This document shows positions 16,652-26,705 of a stretch of DNA of 64,000 bases, one piece after another. Within the stretch, counting starts at the first letter, position 1; every line of letters begins with the position of its first letter. The stretch spans positions 129,820-193,819 of the forward strand of contig NZ_FTOH01000004.1 in the NCBI RefSeq assembly GCF_900156675.1, given 5' to 3'. Both the position numbers and the translations under genes were made by a program. This DNA comes from Thalassolituus maritimus. GTDB taxonomy: Bacteria; Pseudomonadota; Gammaproteobacteria; Pseudomonadales; Oceanobacteraceae. The notes under the pieces are model-generated. The model was not told where the DNA came from and searched no databases. It saw only the letters and a list, made by a program, of their open reading frames with translations.

Positions 16652-17404
16652 ATGCCAGAGGCAAGTATCAATCAGGAATTTCTGCTGAACACCCCAGAAG
16701 ACGTATACGGCGCTCTGCGCAAGGTTGTGCTTCTGGAAACCCCTGTGACCCTACGTATAGATGGCGACGACACCGAATACAAATCGGCAATTACCGAAAC
16801 CAGCTTCAAGTCCCGCAGCTTCTTTATGGACCGGGTTATCCCGATGCAAGGCAACGACCTGATCAGGAGCGGTAAGCGATTTTCAGTGGAGTGCGACACC
16901 CAGGGGGTGCGCATTGAATTCCGAATGACGGGTCGCCTGCGCTATCAGCCGGATCAGGAGCAGTATCGCGCCGAATTTCCCGAAGAAGTTCTCTACCTGC
17001 AGCGTCGCACCGCCTACCGTGTCATGGTGCCACCTGCACACCAGATCTTAGTAACACTGCGCTTCGAAGACGATGATGAAGACAGCGATGGACTCACAGG
17101 GCGCCTGGTAGATCTGTCTTCGAGTGGTTTTAAGGCCAAATTCAAGGGCGACATCACTGAAACACTGCACAACCACAAGGACATCCCTATGGCTCGGGTT
17201 CGCTTTAACCGCGACAACTCGATGGATTGCAGCCTGGAAGCCCGCCATATTCAGCTGAGTGACAACGGCAATACACAATGTGGCTTCTCCTTTACCACGA
17301 TCTCACCTCAAGGCCAGCGCTTCATTGACCGACTGATCACGGAGTTTCAGTGGGAAGAACGTCGCCTGAAAGAACAACAGAAAAACGAATTAGATAACAT
17401 CTGA
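16652..17404 (+). CDS. ycgR: Flagellar brake protein YcgR-like (PilZ, c-di-GMP binding)
   Basis: YcgR proteins slow the flagellar motor when bound to c-di-GMP. The 250-residue product has an N-terminal YcgR domain (about 1-105; PVTLRIDGDDTEYKS) and a C-terminal PilZ domain. The c-di-GMP motifs are present: RxxxR in LQRRTAYRVMVP and DxSxxG in LVDLSSSGFKAKF. In-frame ATGs up to 16553 would extend it into flgN and lack ribosome-binding sites; 16652 starts 14 bases after flgN and fits the family. Its place after flgMN suggests FliA-linked expression. Confidence 0.9.
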   Translation: MPEASINQEFLLNTPEDVYGALRKVVLLETPVTLRIDGDDTEYKSAITETSFKSRSFFMDRVIPMQGNDLIRSGKRFSVECDTQGVRIEFRMTGRLRYQPDQEQYRAEFPEEVLYLQRRTAYRVMVPPAHQILVTLRFEDDDEDSDGLTGRLVDLSSSGFKAKFKGDITETLHNHKDIPMARVRFNRDNSMDCSLEARHIQLSDNGNTQCGFSFTTISPQGQRFIDRLITEFQWEERRLKEQQKNELDNI

Positions 17405-17408
17405 ATGC

Positions 17409-17428
17409 TCAGCCCCAACCGGGGCTGA
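17409..17428. terminator. GC-rich hairpin after ycgR
   Basis: TCAGCCCC-aacc-GGGGCTGA is a perfect 8-bp stem with a 4-base loop just after the ycgR stop. There is no T-run after it on either strand, so it may act as a Rho-assisted end or an mRNA-stabilising hairpin. Confidence 0.45.
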
Positions 17429-17463
17429 CAATCACGACACCAACCGTTAGAATCCCCAACCTT

Positions 17464-17540
17464 CCTCCCTATAGCTCAACAGGATAGAGCTTCCGCCTCC
17501 TAAGCGGACGATTGGGGTTCGAGTCCCTATGGGGAGGCCA
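17464..17540 (+). tRNA. tRNA-Arg (anticodon CCU), CCA encoded
   Basis: All arms fold. The acceptor stem CCTCCCT pairs with the 3' strand before the encoded CCA. The D arm is GCTC/GAGC. The anticodon stem TCCGC/GCGGA closes the loop CTCCTAA with anticodon CCT, reading AGG. The T arm contains GGTTCGAGTCC. A partial copy of its 3' end lies at 19171-19186, so this tRNA may be an integration site. Confidence 0.95.
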
Positions 17541-17737
17541 TCTTTTGCCCCGATTGCTATTAAGAATGGAATCACAAAATGGCAAACTTATCTTTAAACG
17601 CCCCGTAGTGATACAGAACATCGCCGTCTGGCTCAGCGCCGTTGCGACGAGTATCGAACGATACCTCTAAGCCAGAAGTTCTCTGCACATTGCAGGTGTC
17701 GCCTGAGTGCATTCTCTCAGCAATATGCGGAGCAAAC

Positions 17738-17854
17738 ATGCCGGAAGAGCAGAAACAGGAAGTTCGGGAGTATACGCAACGTCTGGAGATTAGTTATCTT
17801 GAGGCCGTACCAGATGCGGACGAGTACAAGCTGAACTTTCGTCAGGCTCAGTGA
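17738..17854 (+). CDS. Possible small protein of 38 residues (uncertain)
   Basis: ATG at 17738 is preceded by CGGAG with seven-base spacing. The product is charged and Glu/Gln-rich (MPEEQKQEVREYTQRLEISY). It lies just inside the segment next to tRNA-Arg. The opposite strand of 17577-17740 also reads as a protein-like tail (GDVLYHYGAFKDKFAIL and a stop at 17577), which could be the remnant of a gene cut by integration. I cannot tell which, if either, is real. Confidence 0.3.
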   Translation: MPEEQKQEVREYTQRLEISYLEAVPDADEYKLNFRQAQ

Positions 17855-17922
17855 GCTTCGGCTGAAAAAGCTGTTCGCTGTTGTACCATAGCACGACAAC
17901 TGGTTAGATTGACGGATAAACG

Positions 17923-18891
17923 ATGACCTATACCCGCCCATGGCTTAGCTTCAAAGATCAACTAGAGCACCTCAAATCGAGAGGGCTAGTAGTCACGGAC
18001 GACTCCGCTGCTCTCAAGGCACTAGAGCAGTTTGGTTATTACCGGCTGAGTGCATACTGGTATCCATTCAGACAAAAGAAGTTTGATGCCGAGGGGCGTG
18101 TCTCAGGTGTCACAGATGATTTCATTCCCAATACTGAGCTGAAAGATTCGGTACAACTTTATCTCTTTGATAAGAAGCTCAGGCTGCTCCTACTGGATGC
18201 TCTGGAGCGCATTGAAATTGCATTAAGGGTAGATATTGCCCACCTATTAGGCAGACTAGATACCTTTGCACACACCAAACAAGACAAATTGCACAAATCA
18301 TTCGCCAATAAGACCAAGGGTAGTGGCAAGCCAACAGCATTCAACGCCTGGAATCAGAAACGTACTTACGTTGAAGCACGCTCCAAAGAAGACTTTGTCG
18401 AACATTACAAAACGAACCATGGTCCAGACTTACCTATCTGGGTTGCCGTAGAGACTTGGGACTTTGGTGCCTTATCGCAGCTATTTGCCATGATGAAAGT
18501 AAAACATCAGACTCAGATTGCTCGAAAATACGGAGTACCTGATTGGGAAGCCTTCCAAAGCTGGATGCGCTCTCTAAACTATTTACGAAATATCTGTGCC
18601 CATCACAGCCGCCTTTGGAATCGCAATATCATCGACCAGCCTTCCCTACCTGCCCCAGGAGCACTACCCTGGCTGGACCAATTGAGATCAAGCGGACTCA
18701 CTGACGCTGAACTTAAGTCACGGCCGTTTCTGTTAGTCGCTATATGCCGTCATATGGTCCTGCAACTGAATCCGTCAAGCGAATGGCACAATCGCATGAG
18801 AGAACACCTGAACGAGTTCCCTACCGTTGCTTCCGATTACAGTATTAGTATCGAAGCTATGGGGGCTCCGAACTGCTGGCATACATGGTAG
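17923..18891 (+). CDS. Abi_2 (AbiD/AbiF-like) abortive-infection family protein
   Basis: The 322-residue protein begins with PWLSFKDQLEHLKSRGLVV and ALEQFGYYRLSAYWYPFR, the family's N-terminal signature. It has LYLFDKKLRLLLLDALERIE in the middle. Near the C-terminus R222-N-I-C-A-H227 followed by HSRLWNR is the RxxxxH motif of HEPN domains, here probably an RNase centre. Family members act in phage exclusion. It stands alone beside tRNA-Arg, and its surroundings differ from the flagellar block. No partner antitoxin is seen. Confidence 0.88.
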   Translation: MTYTRPWLSFKDQLEHLKSRGLVVTDDSAALKALEQFGYYRLSAYWYPFRQKKFDAEGRVSGVTDDFIPNTELKDSVQLYLFDKKLRLLLLDALERIEIALRVDIAHLLGRLDTFAHTKQDKLHKSFANKTKGSGKPTAFNAWNQKRTYVEARSKEDFVEHYKTNHGPDLPIWVAVETWDFGALSQLFAMMKVKHQTQIARKYGVPDWEAFQSWMRSLNYLRNICAHHSRLWNRNIIDQPSLPAPGALPWLDQLRSSGLTDAELKSRPFLLVAICRHMVLQLNPSSEWHNRMREHLNEFPTVASDYSISIEAMGAPNCWHTW

Positions 18892-18908
18892 TAGGTTTTC
18901 TTCAGGCA

Positions 18909-18962
18909 ATAAAAAACCCCCGCGTATGACATCCTACCGAAGTAAGAGCAAAGAGGCGGGGG
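18909..18962 (-). terminator. Terminator-like hairpin read on the minus strand
   Basis: CCCCCGC (18917-18923) pairs with GCGGGGG (18956-18962) across a 32-base loop. On the minus strand the stem is followed by TTTTTTATT. It could end a short minus-strand transcript from about 19110, or stop antisense reading into the Abi gene. Confidence 0.4.
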
Positions 18963-19292
18963 CCGTGTTACAGAGAACTCTAAGTCGATGAGCCGGTCAC
19001 GTCAAGATAGAATTACTAGTTCTTACTACTTTTTAGTAACTTCTACATGACCGGTAGTGTCATATCGACCTCCTATCAACGGATAGGCCGGGGTAACTAC
19101 CGGGGTAACTGATTATATAAGTTACTTAAATATCGTTACTTTTCAATAGGTTGAAGATTTAAATCGGCCTCCTATGGGGAGGTCATTTCTGAATATCACT
19201 GTTTCACCTCTCACACCTCGCCGATGACGCTAAATATACGATAAGCTCCGTGTTCAGGAACGTCAGGTTCAGGGACTTTAAGGCACTCATCC
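18963..19292. other. Gene-free stretch with short repeats and a minus-strand leader-like ORF
   Basis: No protein gene is evident. The 12-bp direct repeat CCGGGGTAACTA occurs back to back (19088-19111, one difference). On the minus strand AGGAGG (19069-19074) sits five bases before an ATG at 19063 that encodes only MTLPVM (stop at 19043). The copy of the tRNA 3' end is at 19171-19186. The rest is AT-rich upstream DNA of the MFS gene. Confidence 0.4.
19171..19186 (+). other. Imperfect copy of the tRNA-Arg 3' end (possible att site)
   Basis: CCTATGGGGAGGTCAT matches 17526-17541 (CCTATGGGGAGGCCAT, the end of tRNA-Arg with its CCA) at 15 of 16 bases, in the same orientation. Together they frame 1645 bp that carry the Abi gene. 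This is what integration into a tRNA 3' end leaves, but no integrase is present and the match is short. Confidence 0.5.
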
Positions 19293-20498
19293 ATGCAACT
19301 CAGTGAAGCTCAACAAACCAATAATATCTGGCGTCTGGCCATTGCTCAGGCACTGGCGGGTGCAAACTCGGTCGTGATTTTTGCCACCAGCGCGGTCATA
19401 GGTCATCAGCTGGCTCCTGATCCGGCACTGGCGACACTCCCGATTTCTCTGTTTGTTGTAGGCATGGCACTTTGTATTCTGCCATCGGGGCTCATAGCAC
19501 AGCGCTATGGGCGCCTGATTGCATTTCAGGCCGGTACTGCTCTGGGGGTACTTTCGGGGGTATCGGCGATGGCTGCAATGATCTACAGTTCATTCACTCT
19601 TCTGTGCCTGTCGACAATATTCGGCGGTGCGTATGCTGCGGTGGTTCTGTCCTTTCGTTTTGCGGCGACCGATGGCGTAGCGCCTGACAGGCAGCCACGA
19701 GCATTGTCTATGGTGATGGCTGGTGGTATCGCTGCAGGTGTCGTTGGGCCCCAGCTGATTACGCACACGATGAATCTTTCTCTGCCCGGGTTAGATACTC
19801 CCCCCTTTGCGGCGTCTTTCCTGATTCAGGCGCTTACTGCAGCCCTTGCCGGCGCCGTTCTGTCGGGTGTTAAGTTGCCACGCCCTAGCGTTGAAGAACT
19901 TGCTGGAGGTCGCGCGCTGGGTGACATTATTCGCCAGCCCCTCTTTCTGCCTGCCGTTGTTTGTGGTGCCGTCTCTTACCTGGTGATGAACTTCCTGATG
20001 ACGGCCGCTCCGCTGGCGATGCATTTCCATGGACACTCGCAGGCCGATGCAAACCTGGGAATTCAATGGCATGTGATTGCCATGTATGGGCCCAGCTTTT
20101 TTACCGGGCACCTGATTGCGCGTTTCGGAGCCATCCGTATTTCAGCTTTAGGATTGATACTCACTGCCATTGCAGCCGGAATTTCTCTCCATGGTGTGGA
20201 TGTACTCCACTTCTGGTCCATGCTGATCGTACTGGGCATAGGCTGGAACTTTGGCTTTCTCGGAGCGTCAGCGCTGATCCTACAGTGCCACCGATCAGAA
20301 GAGAAAAACCGTGTGCAATCACTGAATGATTTCATCGTATTCTCGCTGATGGCAATCGGCTCTTTTGCCTCGGGGGGCATACTCAGCTACTGGGGGTGGG
20401 ATATCGTGCTCTGGGTATCATTTGTTCCTGTCATTGTTGCCTCGGTCATTATGCTGTTAGTTCAATTCAACCGGTCAGCCGTAGCAGCCAACAGCTGA
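19293..20498 (+). CDS. MFS transporter
   Basis: A 401-residue inner-membrane permease with about 12 hydrophobic segments. MFS traits include the loop LIAQRYGRLIAFQAGTALG after helix 2, which is a motif-A variant, and a repeated counterpart HLIARFGAIRISALG in the second half. The central hydrophilic loop is short (VKLPRPSVEELAGGRALGD). The substrate cannot be told from sequence. It is a single gene with katG 176 bases downstream in the same direction. Confidence 0.85.
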   Translation: MQLSEAQQTNNIWRLAIAQALAGANSVVIFATSAVIGHQLAPDPALATLPISLFVVGMALCILPSGLIAQRYGRLIAFQAGTALGVLSGVSAMAAMIYSSFTLLCLSTIFGGAYAAVVLSFRFAATDGVAPDRQPRALSMVMAGGIAAGVVGPQLITHTMNLSLPGLDTPPFAASFLIQALTAALAGAVLSGVKLPRPSVEELAGGRALGDIIRQPLFLPAVVCGAVSYLVMNFLMTAAPLAMHFHGHSQADANLGIQWHVIAMYGPSFFTGHLIARFGAIRISALGLILTAIAAGISLHGVDVLHFWSMLIVLGIGWNFGFLGASALILQCHRSEEKNRVQSLNDFIVFSLMAIGSFASGGILSYWGWDIVLWVSFVPVIVASVIMLLVQFNRSAVAANS

Positions 20499-20665
20499 CT
20501 TTGTGCGGGTGCGGCCCTGAAGCTTGCGCCCTCATACCGTCTAACCCGACATAATCAATTATAACTATCAGATCAATATATTTAATATAATTTTAATATC
20601 AACGTATCGCGCTACTCTGTATCTTAGTAATCACAAGCAACGCTAACAACGATAGCAATTGATGA

Positions 20666-22855
<2,190 letters not shown>

Positions 22856-22867
22856 TTACTTCGCTGG

Positions 22868-22920
22868 GTTTCAGGCCCGCATCCGCGCCGGTCACAGCGA
22901 CGCGTCGTGCGGGCCTCTTT
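22868..22920 (+). terminator. Terminator after katG
   Basis: AGGCCCGCA pairs with TGCGGGCCT over a GC-rich loop, followed by CTTTCGTT. This is a large stem-loop with a modest T-tract, placed 15 bases after the katG stop. Confidence 0.55.
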
Positions 22921-23030
22921 CGTTCTGCTGCCTCAGAACTCTGTTGATAATCCGGGCAGTTTCTGTACTATCGGGCATAATAATAATTATCAGAAACGGG
23001 CGCTGATGCGCTGCGATTACGGAAAACACT

Positions 23031-23696
23031 ATGCCCTCGTTCAAGTCTGCTGTCCTGGCTGCGGCCGTTGCCCTTCCTACTCTGTCATTTGCCGACTCGG
23101 CGATAAACTATGATTACGTTCAGGCTAGCTTCGCAAAGAGCAAGCTGGATTCTCCATCTTCGGGAGAGCCTGAAAAAACAACTGCAACGGTCCTTGAGCT
23201 CCAGAAAGATCTTGGATATCAGGTAGTCGCCAGTGTTTCCGCGGGATTTGTTGAGCTGAAAGACCGCTATGAGACAGATGAAGCCAGATATGGTGCCGAT
23301 GTTGATCAGCGGACATTACGGATTGCTATCGATCGCTACTTCCAGATCACCCCTACCCTACACTTCATCCCAGGACTGTCGTACAGCGAAATTAAGTCTG
23401 ATGTAGAAACTAAGTTTCAACGCACTGATGTGAATTTCTTTTTCAGCGAATCCACGGTGACCTATACCGACAGCTCGGCGCTTAATCTTGAAACCCGTTA
23501 TCGTCTATCTGAATACTCACCTCTGGAATTATCAGGCACGGTGTCTTATGCGACCGGTGAAGAGGAAGATTCGATTATCGTCGACCTGTCTGCGGAGCTG
23601 AATATTTCAGACATTCTGTCTGGTCGTTTTTCTTACCAGAAAGATATTGAGCACTCTGCCCCAACCTACGTTTACGGTATCCGTGTTTACTTCTGA
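23031..23696 (+). CDS. Small outer-membrane beta-barrel-like protein
   Basis: A 221-residue exported protein of unknown function. A signal peptide ends in TLSFA (about residue 21), followed by DSAINYDYVQASF. Alternating polar/hydrophobic strands of 9-12 residues run to a C-terminal VYGIRVYF, ending in Phe as expected for BAM-recognised barrels. About eight strands can be imagined. The N-terminal INYDY and overall size resemble the product at 24196-24864, suggesting distant paralogy. Confidence 0.6.
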   Translation: MPSFKSAVLAAAVALPTLSFADSAINYDYVQASFAKSKLDSPSSGEPEKTTATVLELQKDLGYQVVASVSAGFVELKDRYETDEARYGADVDQRTLRIAIDRYFQITPTLHFIPGLSYSEIKSDVETKFQRTDVNFFFSESTVTYTDSSALNLETRYRLSEYSPLELSGTVSYATGEEEDSIIVDLSAELNISDILSGRFSYQKDIEHSAPTYVYGIRVYF

Positions 23697-23725
23697 TTCA
23701 TGATCAACGCGTTTATTTCAGACAC

Positions 23726-24133
23726 TCAGCGATATGTGGAACAATCCTGAGTGTCGTCACAAATCGAAAGCCGATTATTGTCCCGCTCGTACGTCCCAGT
23801 GTGATCAGAAGAATTACAGCCAGGGTCTCCGCCTGAACTTCCTACCCGATACGTGCACTGCTTAAGTACATAGGAGCCTGATGTTTCGTCACCCAGAAAC
23901 GTCAGACTGCAATCACAACGTGATCCGTCTTCTTCGACAAAGTAATAGGCGAGGTTGCTGTTTAGTGCGCCGCCGGTGAGATCAAGAAGGAAACCGCTAT
24001 CGGTATCTGTCCACTCACGGAACAGCCCTTCGTCAGTTTCTTCATCTGTACCGCTGCTTAACGTAGTGGCGGGAGAGCCTCCTCCACAGGCGAGGAGAGC
24101 GATAGTTAGTAGCAGAATCAGGAAAGGTTTCAT
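23726..24133 (-). CDS. Small hypothetical lipoprotein, Cys-rich
   Basis: A 135-residue precursor with lipobox LLAC at residues 13-16 followed by GGGSPATTL, so probably outer-membrane anchored. The mature part has six more cysteines in pairs (CDCS, C..., C..., CDDTQDC), which may form disulfides. I recognise no family. It is convergent with the barrel gene at 23031 and lies 62 bases downstream of the second barrel gene on the same strand. Confidence 0.6.
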   Translation of the reverse strand: MKPFLILLLTIALLACGGGSPATTLSSGTDEETDEGLFREWTDTDSGFLLDLTGGALNSNLAYYFVEEDGSRCDCSLTFLGDETSGSYVLKQCTYRVGSSGGDPGCNSSDHTGTYERDNNRLSICDDTQDCSTYR

Positions 24134-24195
24134 TCAACGTCCTTGTTGGTTTGCAGGAGCACAAATCCACTTGCACTCCATGGTTATTATTTATT

Positions 24196-24864
24196 TCAGT
24201 AGTAGAGGAATATGCCTGTTCCAAAGGCACGATAATCTGAATCCAGATAGGTCGTCATATCGAGATACGCCTCCATCGTACCGACTAAGCGCGTACTGAC
24301 CCGGCCACGGAAGTAAGCGTCATTGGTATCCTCTGTCACTATGACACCGAGCAACGGCTGAATATCGATACTGTTGTAGTCATCCAGGAACCAGCGAATA
24401 CCCGCAGATATATCCGCAAAAGGCTCGGAGCCTGACTCATCGACCACGGTCGTGGTGGCATCACCATCCACTTTCAGGCGCGAGTATACATCATAAAACG
24501 CATATCCAAGCTTGACTGTACCCACTGCATCCGCTTTTGCCGTGAACGGGATATGAGTTCCTAAGCTGACACCCAGATCGATTGAATCCCGCTCGTAGAA
24601 GTAGGAATCTCCAGAACTCATCAACTCGTCATCGGTAAATTCGGTGGTACCGAACGCCTGATAGATGAGCCCTTGCTTCAGCTCTTCGGAGTAAATTGCC
24701 GTAACACGATGCCCTTCCAGTTCTTCACTGAAGCCATCTACGCCGATACGCTGGTAATCGTAAGTGATACCCAGATAGTCGTAATTAAAGGGTTCGGCGG
24801 CAATTGCAGACAAAGCGCACGTCATTCCTAACAGCGCACTGACTGAAGCGTATATTGGTCTCAT
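24196..24864 (-). CDS. Small outer-membrane beta-barrel-like protein
   Basis: A 222-residue exported protein from the ATG at 24864, which has AGAGG seven bases upstream; an in-frame GTG at 24879 is less likely. The signal peptide ends ALSAIAA and the mature protein starts EPFNYDYLGITYDY. Amphipathic strands run to GTGIFLYY, an aromatic terminus fitting an eight-stranded barrel. Size and N-terminus resemble the protein at 23031-23696. The function is unknown. Confidence 0.6.
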   Translation of the reverse strand: MRPIYASVSALLGMTCALSAIAAEPFNYDYLGITYDYQRIGVDGFSEELEGHRVTAIYSEELKQGLIYQAFGTTEFTDDELMSSGDSYFYERDSIDLGVSLGTHIPFTAKADAVGTVKLGYAFYDVYSRLKVDGDATTTVVDESGSEPFADISAGIRWFLDDYNSIDIQPLLGVIVTEDTNDAYFRGRVSTRLVGTMEAYLDMTTYLDSDYRAFGTGIFLYY

Positions 24865-25015
24865 TCTTGAGCCTCTCACAGGTTGTTAACTACCCAGGAG
24901 TTGTGGTGAATGCCACCTCTGCGGGCAGCTTCGGCAAGATTACCACCGGGTGCTTTTGGCCTGCAAATCCAAGTCACATTATCTTGATCTGACGCCATAA
25001 TTCGATTATCAAGGC

Positions 25016-25669
25016 TTAGTCCCGAGACTGCGCCAGAAAAGCGCGAAGCCCCCCAAGCACGAACACTCTTGCAGCATTATAGGTTTCAGAAAAGGCCGAG
25101 CTCTGAACTTCGCCCCGCGTCATGCTGTTGACCCTGAAGTTGTCCGCAAAGACGCTGAAGTAGGTCGCCAGAATAAACTGCCAATGCCGCAGAAATTCTG
25201 GAAACGGAATTTCAGGATAGAGACCATGCAAGGCCAACAGGAATTTCTGGGTGATAGGGTTGTAAAACTCAATCACATTTATTAGTACTGGCGAACGCGA
25301 ACCGACCATCTGATTAACCAGCCGCAGGTAATTGCGCCAACCGTCACCACGCTCACTGACTTCCAGCAGAGGATCAAAGAATGCAGCGATGATCGCTTCC
25401 GCCTGTTTTCCACGAGATTCATTGTGATCAATCATAGCGAGACGCTCCTCTCGGAGAGCGTTAACGACTTCTGCACGGCGCTTAATGACTTCGTAAAAGA
25501 GCTTTTCTTTGCCACCAAAAAGATCATTCACCGTTGCCAGGCGCACCTTCGCCAGCCCCGTTATGTCCCTCACACTCACCGCGTGGTACCCATAGGACGC
25601 AAATAACGCCTCAGCAGCATCAAGCACGGCACTCGCCTTCTGCTGTTGCTTAAGAGTCAGTTCTGTCAT
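25016..25669 (-). CDS. TetR-family transcriptional regulator
   Basis: A 217-residue repressor-type protein. The N-terminal HTH region reads VLDAAEALFASYGYHAVSVRDIT followed by GLAKVRLATVNDLFGGKEKLFYEVI, the TetR signature in which ATVNDLFGGKEKL replaces the more common GTLYYHFPSKEAL. The C-terminal ligand domain is helical. An upstream in-frame ATG at 25735 would translate through the operators, whereas 25669 has GGAG five bases before it. It is divergent from the hydrolase gene at 25804 and probably represses both. Confidence 0.93.
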   Translation of the reverse strand: MTELTLKQQQKASAVLDAAEALFASYGYHAVSVRDITGLAKVRLATVNDLFGGKEKLFYEVIKRRAEVVNALREERLAMIDHNESRGKQAEAIIAAFFDPLLEVSERGDGWRNYLRLVNQMVGSRSPVLINVIEFYNPITQKFLLALHGLYPEIPFPEFLRHWQFILATYFSVFADNFRVNSMTRGEVQSSAFSETYNAARVFVLGGLRAFLAQSRD

Positions 25670-25684
25670 TCTTTCTCCAGCCAC

Positions 25685-25734
25685 TTGGAACAAGCGTTCC
25701 AACAGTGATAGTATGAACTGGAACAGTTGTTCCA
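25685..25734. promoter_or_regulatory. Two palindromic operators (GGAAC-N4-GTTCC), probable TetR sites
   Basis: Box 1, 25685-25702, reads TTGGAACAAGCGTTCCAA. Box 2, 25719-25734, reads TGGAACAGTTGTTCCA. Both have the same arms and a 4-base centre. Their centres are 33 bases apart, about three helical turns. They lie in the divergent gap between the TetR gene and the hydrolase gene. Confidence 0.75.
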
Positions 25735-25803
25735 ACCACCCTGAAAATAACGAACAACAGATTACTGATCACCCACGTTACCGCTACCGACAGGAGTGTC
25801 TGT

Positions 25804-26688
25804 ATGAACCGCCTTGATGTTTCTTTCCAGTCTGATGATGATCACTGCGCTGCATGGTTATATCTCCCGGACTCAGCTCACCCAGCTCCCGTTGTTGTTA
25901 TGGCGCATGGCCTGGGCGGGGTTCGTTCAATGCGTCTTGATGCCTTCGCTGAGCGCTACTGCGAAGCGGGTTATGCGTGTCTTGTTTTTGATTATCGTCA
26001 CTTCGGTGATAGCAGTGGTGAACCTCGTCAGCTGTTGAGCGTCAAGCGCCAGTTAGAAGACTGGGCCGCTGCTGTGCAGTTCGCCATCAATGATCAACGA
26101 GTAGATGCGAGCAAGGTAATCATCTGGGGAAGCTCGTTCAGCGGCGGTCATGTACTGAAAACAGCGGCTAATGTCCCTGGCGTGGCTGGTGTAATGTCTC
26201 AGTGCCCATTTACCAATGGGATTGCCTCGTCAATGGCGTTACACCCGGTAAGCCTGATGAAAGTGTCAATGGCTGCTATCGCTGACCTTCTGACCATGCC
26301 ATTCAGAAAAACGCCCGTCATGGTGGATCTGGCTGGTCATCCTGGCGATGGCGCTCTGATGACTGCGCATGATGTCATGGAGGGCTACAATGGGCTCAAG
26401 CCTGCAGGGTCGGATATTCCAGGCTACGTAGCTGCACGCTTTGGCTTTGAAATTACCCGTTATTTTCCCGGTCGTTCGGCCGCTCGGGTGACAGCCCCTA
26501 CTCTTCTCATTGCCTGCCTGAAGGATACTGTAGCGCCAGTAAAGCCCACACTGAAATACGCAAAGGCGTTGCCAAATGGCTCCCTTATTGAGCTTGATGC
26601 CGGCCACTTTGATATTTATCGCGGTGAGTGGTTTGAAAAAGTTGTATCCATTCAGATCGGCTGGCTAAAAGAGCACTTCCCGGTATAA
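25804..26688 (+). CDS. Alpha/beta hydrolase
   Basis: A 294-residue cytoplasmic hydrolase. The oxyanion region is VVMAHGLGGVRSM, the nucleophile lies in IIWGSSFSGGHVL, the acid Asp in IACLKDTVAPVKP and the His in DAGHFDIYRG. This pattern resembles dienelactone-hydrolase/FrsA-like esterases with a cap inserted after strand 6. No signal peptide is seen. It is the first gene of a two-gene operon with a CMD-family protein and is likely controlled by the divergent TetR protein. The substrate is unknown. Confidence 0.85.
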   Translation: MNRLDVSFQSDDDHCAAWLYLPDSAHPAPVVVMAHGLGGVRSMRLDAFAERYCEAGYACLVFDYRHFGDSSGEPRQLLSVKRQLEDWAAAVQFAINDQRVDASKVIIWGSSFSGGHVLKTAANVPGVAGVMSQCPFTNGIASSMALHPVSLMKVSMAAIADLLTMPFRKTPVMVDLAGHPGDGALMTAHDVMEGYNGLKPAGSDIPGYVAARFGFEITRYFPGRSAARVTAPTLLIACLKDTVAPVKPTLKYAKALPNGSLIELDAGHFDIYRGEWFEKVVSIQIGWLKEHFPV

Positions 26689-26705
26689 GCGCGACGGAGG
26701 CAAGG

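Noticed and set aside
17577-17740. Minus-strand protein-like tail (GDVLYHYGAFKDKFAIL then stop)
   Set aside because: It reads like a gene end but has no good start or ribosome-binding site and overlaps the plus-strand small ORF, so I only mention it as a possible remnant.
20540-20660. OxyR site upstream of katG
   Set aside because: AT-rich ATAG/CTAT-like pieces occur but not with the regular four-element spacing of the OxyR motif.
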